Assembly (NCBI GenBank): GCA_964468435.1
Contig: CAYXVE010000010.1
Location: forward strand, 1 to 64,000
Length of the DNA: 64,000 nt
Direction: 5' to 3'
DNA from: JBCCTX01 sp964468435
GTDB lineage: Bacteria > Bacteroidota > Bacteroidia > J057
Shown: one piece after another, positions 36,319-45,117 of the stretch
How the letters are laid out: each line of letters begins with the position of its first letter
How positions within the stretch are numbered: position 1 is the stretch's first letter
The notes under the pieces: generated by a model
Database searches by the model: none
What the model saw: only the letters and a program-made list of their open reading frames with translations
Told to the model about the DNA's origin: nothing
Program-made: the position numbers and the translations under genes

Positions 36319-36723
36319 CTAAGATTTCCCTTTAAGTTGTTTGTCGAACTGATGCTGTTTGATGTTGACAGCTCTAAAGGCAAAAATGGTGAGTAACACC
36401 AGTGAGCAGACAACTCCTATTACTCCCAGATATAGCAGGATAATCGTAACGTTGGGAACCATAAACTGTCCTGTTTTATTGAGTCCTTCAATCAATCCTG
36501 CTACTGCAAAACAAGCCGAACTGATATATTGGAAGAGTAGAGAAAGGCTGAGAATTTTGAGTTGATTGATCTTTCGACGGATCAGATTTTCAAATGATAG
36601 TTTATCTTCATGTAGAAAGTTATTGATCTCACTGCTTAGGGCATTCGAAAGATTTGTGGTAGACATAATAATAAGCCCCACTGCAGGGAGTATAGTGATA
36701 GGAAAAATCCAACTTTCTTCCAT
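36319..36723 (-). CDS. DUF2721-family membrane protein
   Basis: 134 residues with three predicted helices: FPITILPAVGLIIMSTTNLS, ILSLSLLFQYISSACFAVAG and VTIILLYLGVIGVVCSLVLL. The middle has the RRKINQL segment typical of DUF2721, a small bacterial inner-membrane family without known function. It stands alone, and the candidate RNA gene lies 270 bp downstream on the same strand with no clear terminator in between, so RNA processing from a longer transcript is possible. Confidence 0.75.
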   Translation of the reverse strand: MEESWIFPITILPAVGLIIMSTTNLSNALSSEINNFLHEDKLSFENLIRRKINQLKILSLSLLFQYISSACFAVAGLIEGLNKTGQFMVPNVTIILLYLGVIGVVCSLVLLTIFAFRAVNIKQHQFDKQLKGKS

Positions 36724-36800
36724 GGTTTTTGACTAACTACTCTGTAACCAAAGTAAAGTAATTTTGATTACAGTGTACCAACATCTATTCCAAGGTAAAA

Positions 36801-36834
36801 AACGACCATTACAAAGAAGCAACAGTCGTTCTCT
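36801..36834 (-). terminator. Terminator of the 223-aa hypothetical gene
   Basis: On the minus strand AACGAC (36825-36830) pairs with GTCGTT (36801-36806), loop 18 nt, followed by TTTTACC. It lies about 30 bp past the stop at 36861. Confidence 0.5.
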
Positions 36835-36860
36835 GCTGAAAACTATTATACCACAAATTA

Positions 36861-37532
36861 TTATGCAGCCATATTGGAAAAGCTCTTCTGTGGTACGACA
36901 AGTTTATTTTTTCTGAAAAGTTGACCAGCAGACCTGAGAATCAGATCTAGGCGCTGAACTTTGGAAAGACTTACGCCTTCTTGCTTCAATTTTATGTTTA
37001 GCGCTTTGATCAGGTTGGACATTCCACCATGTTCAAGGATCTGCTGATATTCTTCCTGCTGCTGCTTGTAAAATTTTGTATATGCAAGTAGGCGGCTGTG
37101 ATTTTCCATACCGGGCTTCATCGGAGCTTCAAATCCCAATAATTCTCCCACGCCTCGCTCATATATAGGATATTCAGGATTTACCATATTCATTAGGTGC
37201 GTGATCAGTGAAAAATGCCTGGGTAAGATTTTGTTCTTAGGTCTTACACCAAACAATCTTTGCATGAAGTTTTTCGGATCTAGCTCTTCCTGTGATTTAT
37301 TCAATTCCAGTAATGCAAACTGACGATTTTTCTGCTCTTTATCCATACGGATCTTCTTTACGTCAATAATTTCGTCAAACTCATTCTGGAGCTCTTCATT
37401 TTCCAAAATATTATCATCGGCAAGTTTACTTCTGAAAGACTCAGTCTCGCTTACCGTTTGAATAGAAATATTGTCAAGAATTTTCCCTCCGTTGGCATTC
37501 AGAATTGCACAAAAGCGATCAATAGATGTCAT
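36861..37532 (-). CDS. Hypothetical protein, 223 aa
   Basis: Not recognised. A soluble, mostly helical, basic protein without signal peptide or membrane helix. The middle carries NFMQRLFGVRPKNKILPRHF and a region rich in Glu/Gln (FYKQQQEEYQQILEHGG). The C-terminus has SLSKVQRLDLILRSAGQLFR. It has its own terminator. Gene quality looks good, and its neighbours give no clue. Function unknown. Confidence 0.65.
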   Translation of the reverse strand: MTSIDRFCAILNANGGKILDNISIQTVSETESFRSKLADDNILENEELQNEFDEIIDVKKIRMDKEQKNRQFALLELNKSQEELDPKNFMQRLFGVRPKNKILPRHFSLITHLMNMVNPEYPIYERGVGELLGFEAPMKPGMENHSRLLAYTKFYKQQQEEYQQILEHGGMSNLIKALNIKLKQEGVSLSKVQRLDLILRSAGQLFRKNKLVVPQKSFSNMAA

Positions 37533-37823
37533 AAGAACAATAGGTTTATCTTCGATTAAAGAAATTACACAATATTACCTCACAATTAAGCAGTAATCTT
37601 CCGACTTAGAGGTGAGAAGTATACATAAGTCTATTTTAATATACTGCTAATAACTGAAAAATGTTTCACAAAAGCTACCTTTGTCAAAAATATGGTGAAT
37701 GATGTTGATTATTGCCATATTTGAAATTCTTCAGCTTGATGCTGAACCTGCATTTAAAGAAACATATTGAAATTTCTAATGTTATATTGTCTATAAGATG
37801 TATCAATATTAAATCCATAACAC

Positions 37824-38294
37824 GTGAGTACAACATTACTGGAAGTAGGTTCAACTGTACCCGAGGTATCTGTACCAGATCATAACGGAAATGCGGTTTC
37901 AATAAAAGATTTTGCGGGTCAAAAGGTGGTATTATTTTTTTATCCCAAAGACAATACGCCTACTTGTACAAAAGAAGCTTGCAACCTTAGAGATAGCTAT
38001 GCCTTGTTAAAGGATAAAGGTTTTCAGGTAATTGGAGTAAGTGTCGATGATGAAAAATCTCATCAAAAATTTATTGATAAACATGAACTCCCTTTCCCTT
38101 TGCTCGCAGACACTGATCATAAATTGGTGGAGGCCTTTGGTGTATGGGGTGAGAAAAAGATGTATGGAAAAACTTATATGGGAACACATAGAACTACTTT
38201 TGTGATTGATGAGCAAGGTAAGATATCCCATGTGATAGCCAAGGTTAAATCTGCAGACCACACCAATCAGATTCTGAAAGAGACAGGTATCTGA
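37824..38294 (+). CDS. bcp: Thioredoxin-dependent peroxiredoxin, BCP/PrxQ type
   Basis: 156 residues from a GTG start (MSTTLLEVGSTVPEVSV); no in-frame ATG fits the family start. The peroxidatic site is FYPKDNTPTCTKEACNLRDS, with the peroxidatic Cys and the resolving Cys five residues later, as in atypical two-Cys PrxQ. It reduces hydrogen peroxide and organic peroxides in the cytoplasm. A possible -7 box TACCTTTG is at 37676-37683. It is a single-gene unit. Confidence 0.93.
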   Translation: MSTTLLEVGSTVPEVSVPDHNGNAVSIKDFAGQKVVLFFYPKDNTPTCTKEACNLRDSYALLKDKGFQVIGVSVDDEKSHQKFIDKHELPFPLLADTDHKLVEAFGVWGEKKMYGKTYMGTHRTTFVIDEQGKISHVIAKVKSADHTNQILKETGI

Positions 38295-38377
38295 TTATGC
38301 GGGAGCATTTCAATGTATCATATTCGGTAATACTGCTACGTCCAGGGGTGAGAAAGTTGACATGTGAGACTTTCTCA

Positions 38378-40204
38378 CTAGGGTTTTGCACCTCGTGCAG
38401 TTGACATGCGATTACTGACATCTACAAGGGTTATTCCTTCATAAAATTCAAATCCATTTTCGAGTTTGAGGATAATCTGGTAATTCCCCCTAGGTAGGGA
38501 AGACATTTTCAGGGTGTATGGTCGGTTGGGCACTAAGGATAGATCAGCTTTGCGATAAATTACCTCATCACTTTCATTGCGAATCATCATGGTAACCTTA
38601 CTTTGTGGATCTTCCAGTAGTTCTAATTTGATGAAATCAGTTGCCGGTTTGGGATAAGTAATAAATAATTCAGGCTGAGCACCGTCTGATCTGCCACTGG
38701 TAGAAGTAACAAAAGACTCCGCCTTGCTGAAAGGCGTTAGTTTATCCGCTATGATAGCCCTGATACGGAAAAAATACCTTTGATTGGGGAGCAAGCTGCT
38801 TATAAATATTGTATTATCTACTACAGTTCGCGACTGTATCTGTTCATTGCCATCGCGCACATATTCAAATTGATATCCCTGAGCATTTTGTACTTTGCTC
38901 CAACTGATTCGGGCCTCATAAGCATTGACATCTATTACCTGGATACCTTGTACTACACCATCTGTACATCCGGTCGTCTTGAAAGATATAATCTCAGAAT
39001 ATGTACTATTGTCAAAGCCACAATAGCTTTGTACTTGAAATTCATAATAAGTACAGGACCAAAGCTGATAGGCATTTACATCATTATCGGGAGTTCTCCA
39101 GGTTTTCCACTCGCCATCAGGTAATCTCCGCATTCTTACCTGATATCCTTTGGATCTGGATACCGGGTCCCAGTGTAGCTTAGCTCTGGAAAGCGTAATG
39201 TTTTGTGCACTGAGTGCAGAGGGTACCTCACATACTGGCTGGAGGTCTGGATTATACCCTTTGGAATAAAGTATCGCTTCTCTAGGTCCCCCTGGATCAA
39301 ATAAACTTCTCATGCGTTGGCGTTGCCCTTTGGTGAATAAATTCATACATGCATCATCGGTGTAGTCCATAAAATTCTGGACCATGTCAGGAGATCCACA
39401 GCTAGAATCTGCCTGTACACATCCATGATGCGGACTCTCAGATGGGGGGGTATCCGCGACTCCATCATCTCCACAGGGACTATCCCCCCATACATGTCTT
39501 AGATTCAGCCAATGGCCTACCTCGTGTGTGGTGGTTCGCCCCATATTGAAGGGCGGACTTACATTGTCTGTAGTCCCGAAATACTTGTATCCAATGACGA
39601 CACCGTCGGTTTCAGGAGGACTGCCGGGAAACTGAGCAAATCCCAATACTCCCATGTCCAGGTTACATACCCAGATGTTGAGGTATGAACTTGCAGGCCA
39701 GGCATCTTTGCCGCCATAGTATGCCTTCTTTACTTCATCTGTAAAAGCAATAAAGGATTTTTTATCCGTGTAGGTTCTTGTAATGCCTGGTGTAGGATTT
39801 CCTTGAGGATCCTGGTTGGCCAGGACAAACTCCACGTCAATATCAGCTGCCAGGTGTTCAAATATAGGATCGGTAAATTTGGCATCATTATTTTTTCGCT
39901 GGAAGTCGCGGTTCAGGGCTTCTATCTGTGATGTGATCTGGCGATCTGAAATATTTTGCTCTGGGGTGTTGTACAGAATGTGTACGGCGACAGGGATGCG
40001 TATCACTGTCTCGCGAGGACGTCCCACTTTAGCCCTCATGCGTGTAAACCGCTCTATGTCTTGCAGGTTCTGTCTGACTTCAGGATGTTCACGAAGGATC
40101 TGTTGATGGTGCTCCATAGTGGCGCATTGCCTTCGGGGCTGACTCCACAGGGCTATCCAGGGAGCTAACAGAAAGAGTGCTATACTGGTAGAGCAAATCT
40201 GCAT
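38378..40204 (-). CDS. Secreted M43 (pappalysin/cytophagalysin-type) metalloprotease with FN3 domains
   Basis: 608 residues. Signal peptide at the start (SIALFLLAPWIALWSQ). The zinc site is TTHEVGHWLNLRHVWGD (HExxHxxxxxH) and the Met-turn is in NFMDYTDDACMNLFT, with the Cys-containing SPCGDDGVADTPP between them, as in family M43B. After residue 310 come two fibronectin type III-like domains (YQVRMRRLPDGEWKTWRTP; ARISWSKVQNAQGYQFEYVR). The C-terminal domain starts LFITYPKPATDFIKLEL, a T9SS-like sorting domain with Lys in place of the usual Asn. Predicted to act outside the cell. The tail after VDVSNRMSTARGAKP is somewhat longer than usual. Confidence 0.9.
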   Translation of the reverse strand: MQICSTSIALFLLAPWIALWSQPRRQCATMEHHQQILREHPEVRQNLQDIERFTRMRAKVGRPRETVIRIPVAVHILYNTPEQNISDRQITSQIEALNRDFQRKNNDAKFTDPIFEHLAADIDVEFVLANQDPQGNPTPGITRTYTDKKSFIAFTDEVKKAYYGGKDAWPASSYLNIWVCNLDMGVLGFAQFPGSPPETDGVVIGYKYFGTTDNVSPPFNMGRTTTHEVGHWLNLRHVWGDSPCGDDGVADTPPSESPHHGCVQADSSCGSPDMVQNFMDYTDDACMNLFTKGQRQRMRSLFDPGGPREAILYSKGYNPDLQPVCEVPSALSAQNITLSRAKLHWDPVSRSKGYQVRMRRLPDGEWKTWRTPDNDVNAYQLWSCTYYEFQVQSYCGFDNSTYSEIISFKTTGCTDGVVQGIQVIDVNAYEARISWSKVQNAQGYQFEYVRDGNEQIQSRTVVDNTIFISSLLPNQRYFFRIRAIIADKLTPFSKAESFVTSTSGRSDGAQPELFITYPKPATDFIKLELLEDPQSKVTMMIRNESDEVIYRKADLSLVPNRPYTLKMSSLPRGNYQIILKLENGFEFYEGITLVDVSNRMSTARGAKP

Positions 40205-40254
40205 AATTCATTAAAGTAGTGGTTTCTACAATCACAAATACTATACCAATGAAA

Positions 40255-40276
40255 GTGCCACCAAAAGGGGTGGCAC
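40255..40276 (-). terminator. Terminator-like hairpin between small ORF and protease gene
   Basis: GTGCCACC / GGTGGCAC, 8 bp with a 6-nt loop, followed on the minus strand by TTTCATT. It lies 74 bp past the small membrane-protein ORF and 51 bp before the protease start, so it may end the first or attenuate the second. Confidence 0.5.
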
Positions 40277-40349
40277 AGTTGTAACTATAACATTGCAATT
40301 ACACTATGCCGTTTAACGGCGGATCAAATAGAATAGTTACAGCATGAAA

Positions 40350-40505
40350 TTATGGCCTTACACTCAACTGCTTCTCTACCGTAATCTGAGTTTGGAGCTG
40401 CTTCGCTTCAAGCTTCTTGTGGATCACCGACGCCGCCATTGCTGTAAACAGCACAATAATTAATCCTACCTCAAAAATCTTTAATCTACGCTTAATGTTT
40501 TCCAT
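40350..40505 (-). CDS. Small single-pass membrane protein, 51 aa
   Basis: An ATG at 40505 opens MENIKRRLKIFEVGLIIVLF, continuing TAMAASVIHKKLEAKQLQTQ and ending QLSVRP. There is a basic N-terminus, one hydrophobic helix (residues ~10-27) and a charged helical tail, a credible N-in membrane peptide. It is followed by a terminator-like hairpin and preceded by a large 5' hairpin (40515-40591). Not recognised as a named family. Confidence 0.5.
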   Translation of the reverse strand: MENIKRRLKIFEVGLIIVLFTAMAASVIHKKLEAKQLQTQITVEKQLSVRP

Positions 40506-40514
40506 GATGAAATA

Positions 40515-40591
40515 CATTTAACTTCGTTTACGGATAGCGTAAAAAAAGATTTATTATTTGTAAATGATTTGATCATCCGTGAAGTTAAATG
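40515..40591. promoter_or_regulatory. Long interrupted inverted repeat in the divergent region before the small ORF
   Basis: CATTTAACTTC (40515-40525) pairs with GAAGTTAAATG (40581-40591), and CGGAT (40531-40535) with ATCCG (40575-40579): 16 bp with an uneven internal loop and a 39-nt AT-rich loop. It ends 10 bp before the small ORF's ATG (minus strand), so it would form in that gene's 5' leader, or serve as a binding site between the divergent genes. Confidence 0.45.
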
Positions 40592-40801
40592 CTGCAATCG
40601 TGTCCGATCTTTTTGGAAGAAATAGAATCTATTTAGTGACTTGGACAGCTCAAAAGAGTCTACTAAATGGAAAAAGTAAATTTATGCTCCAAAGATTTGA
40701 TAAGAAGGCTATTTTTACCCAAGATAAGCCCTGATGTCCGAAGAGTTCATATACAGTAAATTCAGGGTTTTAAGATCTATCAGACTTAGTATTATTAATA
40801 A

Positions 40802-41764
40802 ATGAGCAATATGAATCGAAAGTTACTATCAATTATGTGTTGTATTTTTTTTACACACATAACATCCTATGCGCAGACTAAAGAAGAACTCGCTGCACAG
40901 AAAGCAGAAAAGCAAGCACAGGTAAAAGACTTGCAAGGGCAGATTGATGCCCTCAAAGGAGAAATATCTACCTTTGATAATCAGCTACTAGAATTTCCCA
41001 GGTGGGAAATGGGTTTTTTCGGAACCTTTGGTGTCAATTTCAATGGATTCAACAAGTGGTTGGCACGAGATCAACCCAATATAGCTACTAGCAACATCGG
41101 TATCAGTAGCAATGCTTTTGCTAACCATTTTACTAGTAACGACTTTTGGAGAAATTCTGTAAATATCAACATGGGGTGGGTTCAGTTTAATGACCGCGAT
41201 GATCCTACAGATGATCCCGGATACAGGCAGTCCGCAGACGTGATCAATCTCTCCTCTTTATATGGTTATAAAATTTCGCAAAAGTTGGCTGTATCTACAC
41301 TAGGTGAATACAGATCCACTATCCTGAGTAATTTCAACAATCCCGGTTATCTGGACATTGGTGCGGGTGCTACCTGGACTCCCAGCACTAACCTCGTCGT
41401 TGTGGTTCATCCTATAAATTACAACTTTGTCTTCTCCGAGGGGGATTTCGATTTTGAATCTTCTCTCGGAGCCAAGATTATAGCTGATTATACACGTGAG
41501 ATTATTAGTGGATTCAACTGGAAATCCAATTTATCCTTTTTCCAGAGCTATCAAAGTGAAAGTCTGTCAAACTGGACATGGATCAATAGTCTGGCTTTTA
41601 CTGTATGGAAAGGCATAGGCGTAGGACTGGAACTAGGCCTGAGAGATAATGAGCAGGAATTTAAACGTGTTGTACAGGAAAGTCCTGTAACGGCCCCTGA
41701 TGATAACCCGTTGCAGGTTTACTATGTAGTGGGTATTACCTATAGTATTTCTGCCAAGAAATAA
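40802..41764 (+). CDS. DUF3078-family outer-membrane beta-barrel protein
   Basis: 320 residues. The signal peptide ends SYAQ at about residue 25 (a second ATG at codon 4 is possible). It is followed by a short coiled coil (ELAAQKAEKQAQVKDLQGQI) and a domain of alternating beta strands with the DUF3078 features FGTFGVNFNGFNKWLA, NDFWRNSVNINMGWVQF and YRSTILSNFNNPGYLDIGAG. This family is confined to Bacteroidota, predicted to be a porin-like barrel. No function is known. It is alone, with a terminator downstream. Confidence 0.88.
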   Translation: MSNMNRKLLSIMCCIFFTHITSYAQTKEELAAQKAEKQAQVKDLQGQIDALKGEISTFDNQLLEFPRWEMGFFGTFGVNFNGFNKWLARDQPNIATSNIGISSNAFANHFTSNDFWRNSVNINMGWVQFNDRDDPTDDPGYRQSADVINLSSLYGYKISQKLAVSTLGEYRSTILSNFNNPGYLDIGAGATWTPSTNLVVVVHPINYNFVFSEGDFDFESSLGAKIIADYTREIISGFNWKSNLSFFQSYQSESLSNWTWINSLAFTVWKGIGVGLELGLRDNEQEFKRVVQESPVTAPDDNPLQVYYVVGITYSISAKK

Positions 41765-41836
41765 GTTGGGATAATATTGGAGCAATAATGGAATGGATAT
41801 ATAGAAATGTGAAATATTGTTTTCAGCGATTGCAAT

Positions 41837-41876
41837 AGAGGAAGTCTCAAAAGTAGACCTCCTCTTGTGTTTTTTC
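41837..41876 (+). terminator. Terminator of the DUF3078 gene
   Basis: GAGGAAGTCT (41838-41847) / AGACCTCCTC (41855-41864), nine pairs with one A-C mismatch, 7-nt loop, followed by TTGTGTTTTTT. Confidence 0.75.
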
Positions 41877-42014
41877 AATGTATTAAGAATAAACTTTTCT
41901 CCTTTTCGACGCTTGATCTAGGTCTTCTTTTACGGGAGTTCGTAATAGTTAGCTTTTGATACAAACCCCTATTGATTATATTTGAAATATTAAGCAATAT
42001 TTAAGTGAGGCGAT

Positions 42015-42185
42015 ATGTTTGGATTATGGGAAATAATGATCATTTTGAGCATCGTCATATATGTTCTGTACAATTATGCTCAGAAGAAAGAGAAGAAAAT
42101 AGTTCAGCGCAAAAATAAGAAGATAAAGGAAGATGAGGATATCATAGATCTGGACGAAGACAGCTATGAAATTCTAGATGATTAA
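42015..42185 (+). CDS. Small membrane protein, 56 aa
   Basis: ATG at 42015, 12 bp before the heptosyltransferase start. It reads MFGLWEIMIILSIVIYVLYN, then a basic stretch (QKKEKKIVQRKNKKIKE) and an acidic tail (DLDEDSYEILDD). One N-terminal helix with a charged cytoplasmic tail. Similar short proteins (DUF4834-like) are common in Bacteroidota, but I cannot confirm the family. The close spacing suggests co-transcription with the next gene. Confidence 0.55.
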   Translation: MFGLWEIMIILSIVIYVLYNYAQKKEKKIVQRKNKKIKEDEDIIDLDEDSYEILDD

Positions 42186-42197
42186 TATATGTAAGCA

Positions 42198-43220
42198 TTG
42201 AAAGTTCTGATCATACGTTTTAGCTCCATTGGGGATATCGTACTTACCACTCCTGTAATTCGGTCGCTTAGAAAACATTACCCAACATGTGAGATTCATT
42301 ATCTTACCAAGCCAGCACATATACCTCTGCTCCAACATAACCCCTATCTCACAGCTGTTCATGGACTTACGGGAAATTTCTCGGAACTCATTGACAAGCT
42401 TCATGCAGAAGGCTTTGATTATGTGCTGGATTTACATACCAATTTCAGGAGTTGGCGGGTGAAGCGGGCACTGGGCCGGCCTTCCAAATCTCTGAACAAG
42501 GAAAACTGGAAAAAGTATAGAATGACCCGTTTCAAGCATCGTAATTTGAAGATCGACCATATTGTCAGTCGATATGGAGATACTTTGTCTTTATTGGGTG
42601 TAGGTCTGGATGATGAGGGTCTTGATCTTTTTCTTCCTGAAGAGGCTGAAGCCATTGCTACCGGCATATTTCACGCCCATGAGATACATCCTGAAGCTCA
42701 AAATGTACTTGCCGTAGTGTTGGGTGCAAGTTATCCGACCAAAAGATGGAAAACAGAAAACTTTGCTCCGCTTCTCAATAAGTACAGGACTCCTGTCCTT
42801 TTGATAGGAGGTCGAGATACGCAGGAAGAGGCTCAAAAGATTGGCGCTGAGTTGAACGTACCTTTCATCGATTCGGTGGGAAAATACGATTTGCTTACTT
42901 CCGCAGCTTTGATGAAAAAATGTCATGAAGTATTGGCTCACGATACAGGCTTTATGCATATTGCTGCTGCACTCGGGCAGCCTGTATATTCTATATGGGG
43001 TAATACGATTCCAGGCTTCGGTATGACGCCTTATAGGACACCCCATAAAATCATAGAGGTCGAGGGACTGGATTGCCGTCCTTGCTCTAAGTTGGGATTT
43101 GAGCGTTGTCCCAGGGGGCATTTCAAATGTATGAATGACCTTACACCTGAACTTGTATTAGCACAAATATACAACGCAACGTGGATCGATATTGATCGCG
43201 ACGCTGGAACCCATAAGTAA
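42198..43220 (+). CDS. Glycosyltransferase family 9 (ADP-heptose:LPS heptosyltransferase-like)
   Basis: 340 residues from a TTG start at 42198, giving MKVLIIRFSSIGDIVLTTPV, the standard opening of family GT9; the next ATG is too far inside. The C-terminal half has GHDTGFMHIAAA-like sequence (AHDTGFMHIAAALGQPVYSI) and WGNTIPGFGM, which bind the nucleotide sugar. It is expected to add heptose or a related sugar to the inner core of lipopolysaccharide at the cytoplasmic face. The Cys-rich end (LDCRPCSKLGFERCPRGHFK) is typical of the Bacteroidota branch. A small membrane-protein gene precedes it. Confidence 0.9.
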   Translation: MKVLIIRFSSIGDIVLTTPVIRSLRKHYPTCEIHYLTKPAHIPLLQHNPYLTAVHGLTGNFSELIDKLHAEGFDYVLDLHTNFRSWRVKRALGRPSKSLNKENWKKYRMTRFKHRNLKIDHIVSRYGDTLSLLGVGLDDEGLDLFLPEEAEAIATGIFHAHEIHPEAQNVLAVVLGASYPTKRWKTENFAPLLNKYRTPVLLIGGRDTQEEAQKIGAELNVPFIDSVGKYDLLTSAALMKKCHEVLAHDTGFMHIAAALGQPVYSIWGNTIPGFGMTPYRTPHKIIEVEGLDCRPCSKLGFERCPRGHFKCMNDLTPELVLAQIYNATWIDIDRDAGTHK

Positions 43221-43249
43221 GAATAACGTAACGAATGAAAAATTAAATC

Positions 43250-43495
43250 ATGAGTAATACCTATAAATTTTCGACAAATATTAATTGTGGGGGATGTGTA
43301 GCTAGTGTAAAACCTGTACTGGATGAAGTGAAAGGTATTGATAGCTGGGAAGTGGATACTGAACATCCTTCCAAGATTCTTACTGTTACTACAGAACAAC
43401 TCAGTGAGAAGGAAGTCATTGAGTTGGTAAAATCTGCAGGATTTACGGCAAAGCCCAATAAGAAGGGAATATTTGGTGGCTTATTGGGAAAATAA
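43250..43495 (+). CDS. Heavy-metal-associated (HMA) domain protein, copper-chaperone-like
   Basis: 81 residues with one ferredoxin-like HMA domain: YKFSTNINCGGCVASVKPVL. The metal loop is NCGGC, a CxxC with Gly-Gly, instead of the common MxCxxC. It ends in a flexible KKGIFGGLLGK. Likely a cytoplasmic copper or other soft-metal carrier. No copper ATPase is adjacent. The next gene starts 35 bp later on the same strand. Confidence 0.82.
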   Translation: MSNTYKFSTNINCGGCVASVKPVLDEVKGIDSWEVDTEHPSKILTVTTEQLSEKEVIELVKSAGFTAKPNKKGIFGGLLGK

Positions 43496-43530
43496 ACCAA
43501 CATTTTGAGATGCTATCAAGTTGTTTAGGC

Positions 43531-43698
43531 ATGAAAGTCATCAAAAAAATCATCGGATATATCAATATTTTTAAAAAGCGTGATCCTGATGCACCTCACT
43601 CAATGAATCTAAAGTTTATGCACGGCATGAATAGGATTTCTATTTTCGTGTTTTTGGGGGCTATCATATACTTGATCCTGCGTTCGATATTTGCCTAA
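43531..43698 (+). CDS. Small membrane protein, DUF6728-like
   Basis: 55 residues from the ATG at 43531 (MKVIKKIIGYINIFKKRDPD); an ATG at 43510 would add seven residues. The pattern NLKFMHGMNRISIFVFLGAI followed by one hydrophobic helix matches a small Bacteroidota-only family I know as DUF6728. Function unknown. It lies between the HMA protein and mgtE, with the mgtE promoter box close to its 3' end. Confidence 0.6.
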   Translation: MKVIKKIIGYINIFKKRDPDAPHSMNLKFMHGMNRISIFVFLGAIIYLILRSIFA

Positions 43699-43727
43699 CT
43701 TTTTTTAAATGACCCATAAAAATCTCT

Positions 43728-43735
43728 TACATTTG
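43728..43735 (+). promoter_or_regulatory. Candidate -7 box (TACATTTG) just before mgtE
   Basis: TACATTTG fits TAnnTTTG and ends 5 bp before the mgtE ATG. If used, transcription would start at or next to the ATG, giving a leaderless mRNA. No strong -33 TTG is visible at 19-21 bp. Confidence 0.35.
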
Positions 43736-43740
43736 CCTCC

Positions 43741-45117
43741 ATGGCAAAGGAGGAGAAAAAAAAGAAGGCCGATAAGGTAGACAGGATCAAGCGTCTGCTA
43801 CGTTCCCCTCATGCACATATACGGGCACTCATGGGACTCTTACACCCTACAGAGATAGCTTTAGTACTAGAAGACTCTTCCGAAGAGCTACAGCAGAGAA
43901 TAATTAAAGAACTTCCTCCTGAAGTAATATCTGAGGCAATCTCAGAAATGAGTGAGGAGACTCATCCTGGTCGGCTACTTACCATCCTGCATCCACGTGT
44001 AGCATCCAAACTCATAGATGCGCTTGCACCAGATGATGCCGCAGACCTGTTGGCTCAAATTCCCGAAGAGTATAAAGAGAAAATCTTTGACTATATACCC
44101 GAGGAAGATGAGGTTATACTCAATCAATTGCTCACCTATGACGAAGATTCTGCTGGGGGGCTAATGAACCCAGACCTGATATGCGTCAATTGGAATCTCA
44201 ACAAGCTGGATGCACTAAGAGAGGTTGTCAAGTTATCGGAAGAAACGGAAGAATTTTACACGATCTATGTCGTAGACGACGAAGAACGGTTGGTAGGCTA
44301 TCTTACATTTAAAAACCTCTTCAAAGCCAGGAACAGTGAGCTTGTCAAGGAATTTATGAGCGAGGATGTGGTTTCGGTTACAGTGAAAGATGATCAGGAA
44401 GAAGTCGCCAAGGTCATGTCAACATACAATCTTCCTACTCTACCTGTAGTAGATGAGGAAAAAAAATTGCTGGGAAGAGTAACCTTTGATGATATCTTGG
44501 ATGTGATCGAAGAAGAGAACACAGAAGATATTCTGAATTTTGTAGGAGTTTCAGAAAGAGCTAATCTACGTGGAGACTGGTGGGAGACTTTCAAGAGCCG
44601 CATAACTTGGTTAATGGCTAATCTGGTCACAGCATCTATTGCAGCGACTGTTATTTTGAGTTTTCAGCGCACGATAGAAGAAATTGTGATTATCGCGATT
44701 TTCATGCCTATTATTGCAGGTGTTGCAGGCAATGGTGCCAATCAGACCTTGGGCGTGACCATACGAAGGCTGGCTACAGATGGGATTCCTTCCCGCAAAG
44801 CTTTGCAGGTCATTGTTAAAGAAATAGGAGTAGGTTTTCTCAATGGAATAACCATAGGATCTTTGGTGTCTATGGGTGCACTTGGGCTTTCCTTTTTCCG
44901 GGCAGATGCAGACGTAGAGTGGGAGATAGGTCTGGTTGTGTTTTTTGCTATGTTTGGAAACCTCATCATCGGAGCACTTATGGGTTCTTTTGTCCCCATT
45001 ACACTGGAAAAACTTGGCGTGGATCCTGCTATCGCTTCTTCTATCCTGATAACCGCTTTTACAGATGTTTTGGGATATCTACTGCTTTTTGGTCTGGCGA
45101 CTCTTATCCTGCTATAA
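43741..45117 (+). CDS. mgtE: Magnesium transporter MgtE
   Basis: 458 residues with the whole MgtE layout. The superhelical N domain (residues ~1-130) contains LAPDDAADLLAQIP. Two CBS domains lie at ~135-260 (DEDSAGGLMNPDLICVNWN, SEDVVSV-type second repeat). A connecting helix is followed by five membrane helices with the pore motif IIAGVAGNGANQTLG. It is a Mg2+-gated channel of the inner membrane, closed by Mg2+ binding to the N and CBS domains. The last codons overlap the 3' end of the convergent yraN gene by 6 bp. Confidence 0.95.
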   Translation: MAKEEKKKKADKVDRIKRLLRSPHAHIRALMGLLHPTEIALVLEDSSEELQQRIIKELPPEVISEAISEMSEETHPGRLLTILHPRVASKLIDALAPDDAADLLAQIPEEYKEKIFDYIPEEDEVILNQLLTYDEDSAGGLMNPDLICVNWNLNKLDALREVVKLSEETEEFYTIYVVDDEERLVGYLTFKNLFKARNSELVKEFMSEDVVSVTVKDDQEEVAKVMSTYNLPTLPVVDEEKKLLGRVTFDDILDVIEEENTEDILNFVGVSERANLRGDWWETFKSRITWLMANLVTASIAATVILSFQRTIEEIVIIAIFMPIIAGVAGNGANQTLGVTIRRLATDGIPSRKALQVIVKEIGVGFLNGITIGSLVSMGALGLSFFRADADVEWEIGLVVFFAMFGNLIIGALMGSFVPITLEKLGVDPAIASSILITAFTDVLGYLLLFGLATLILL

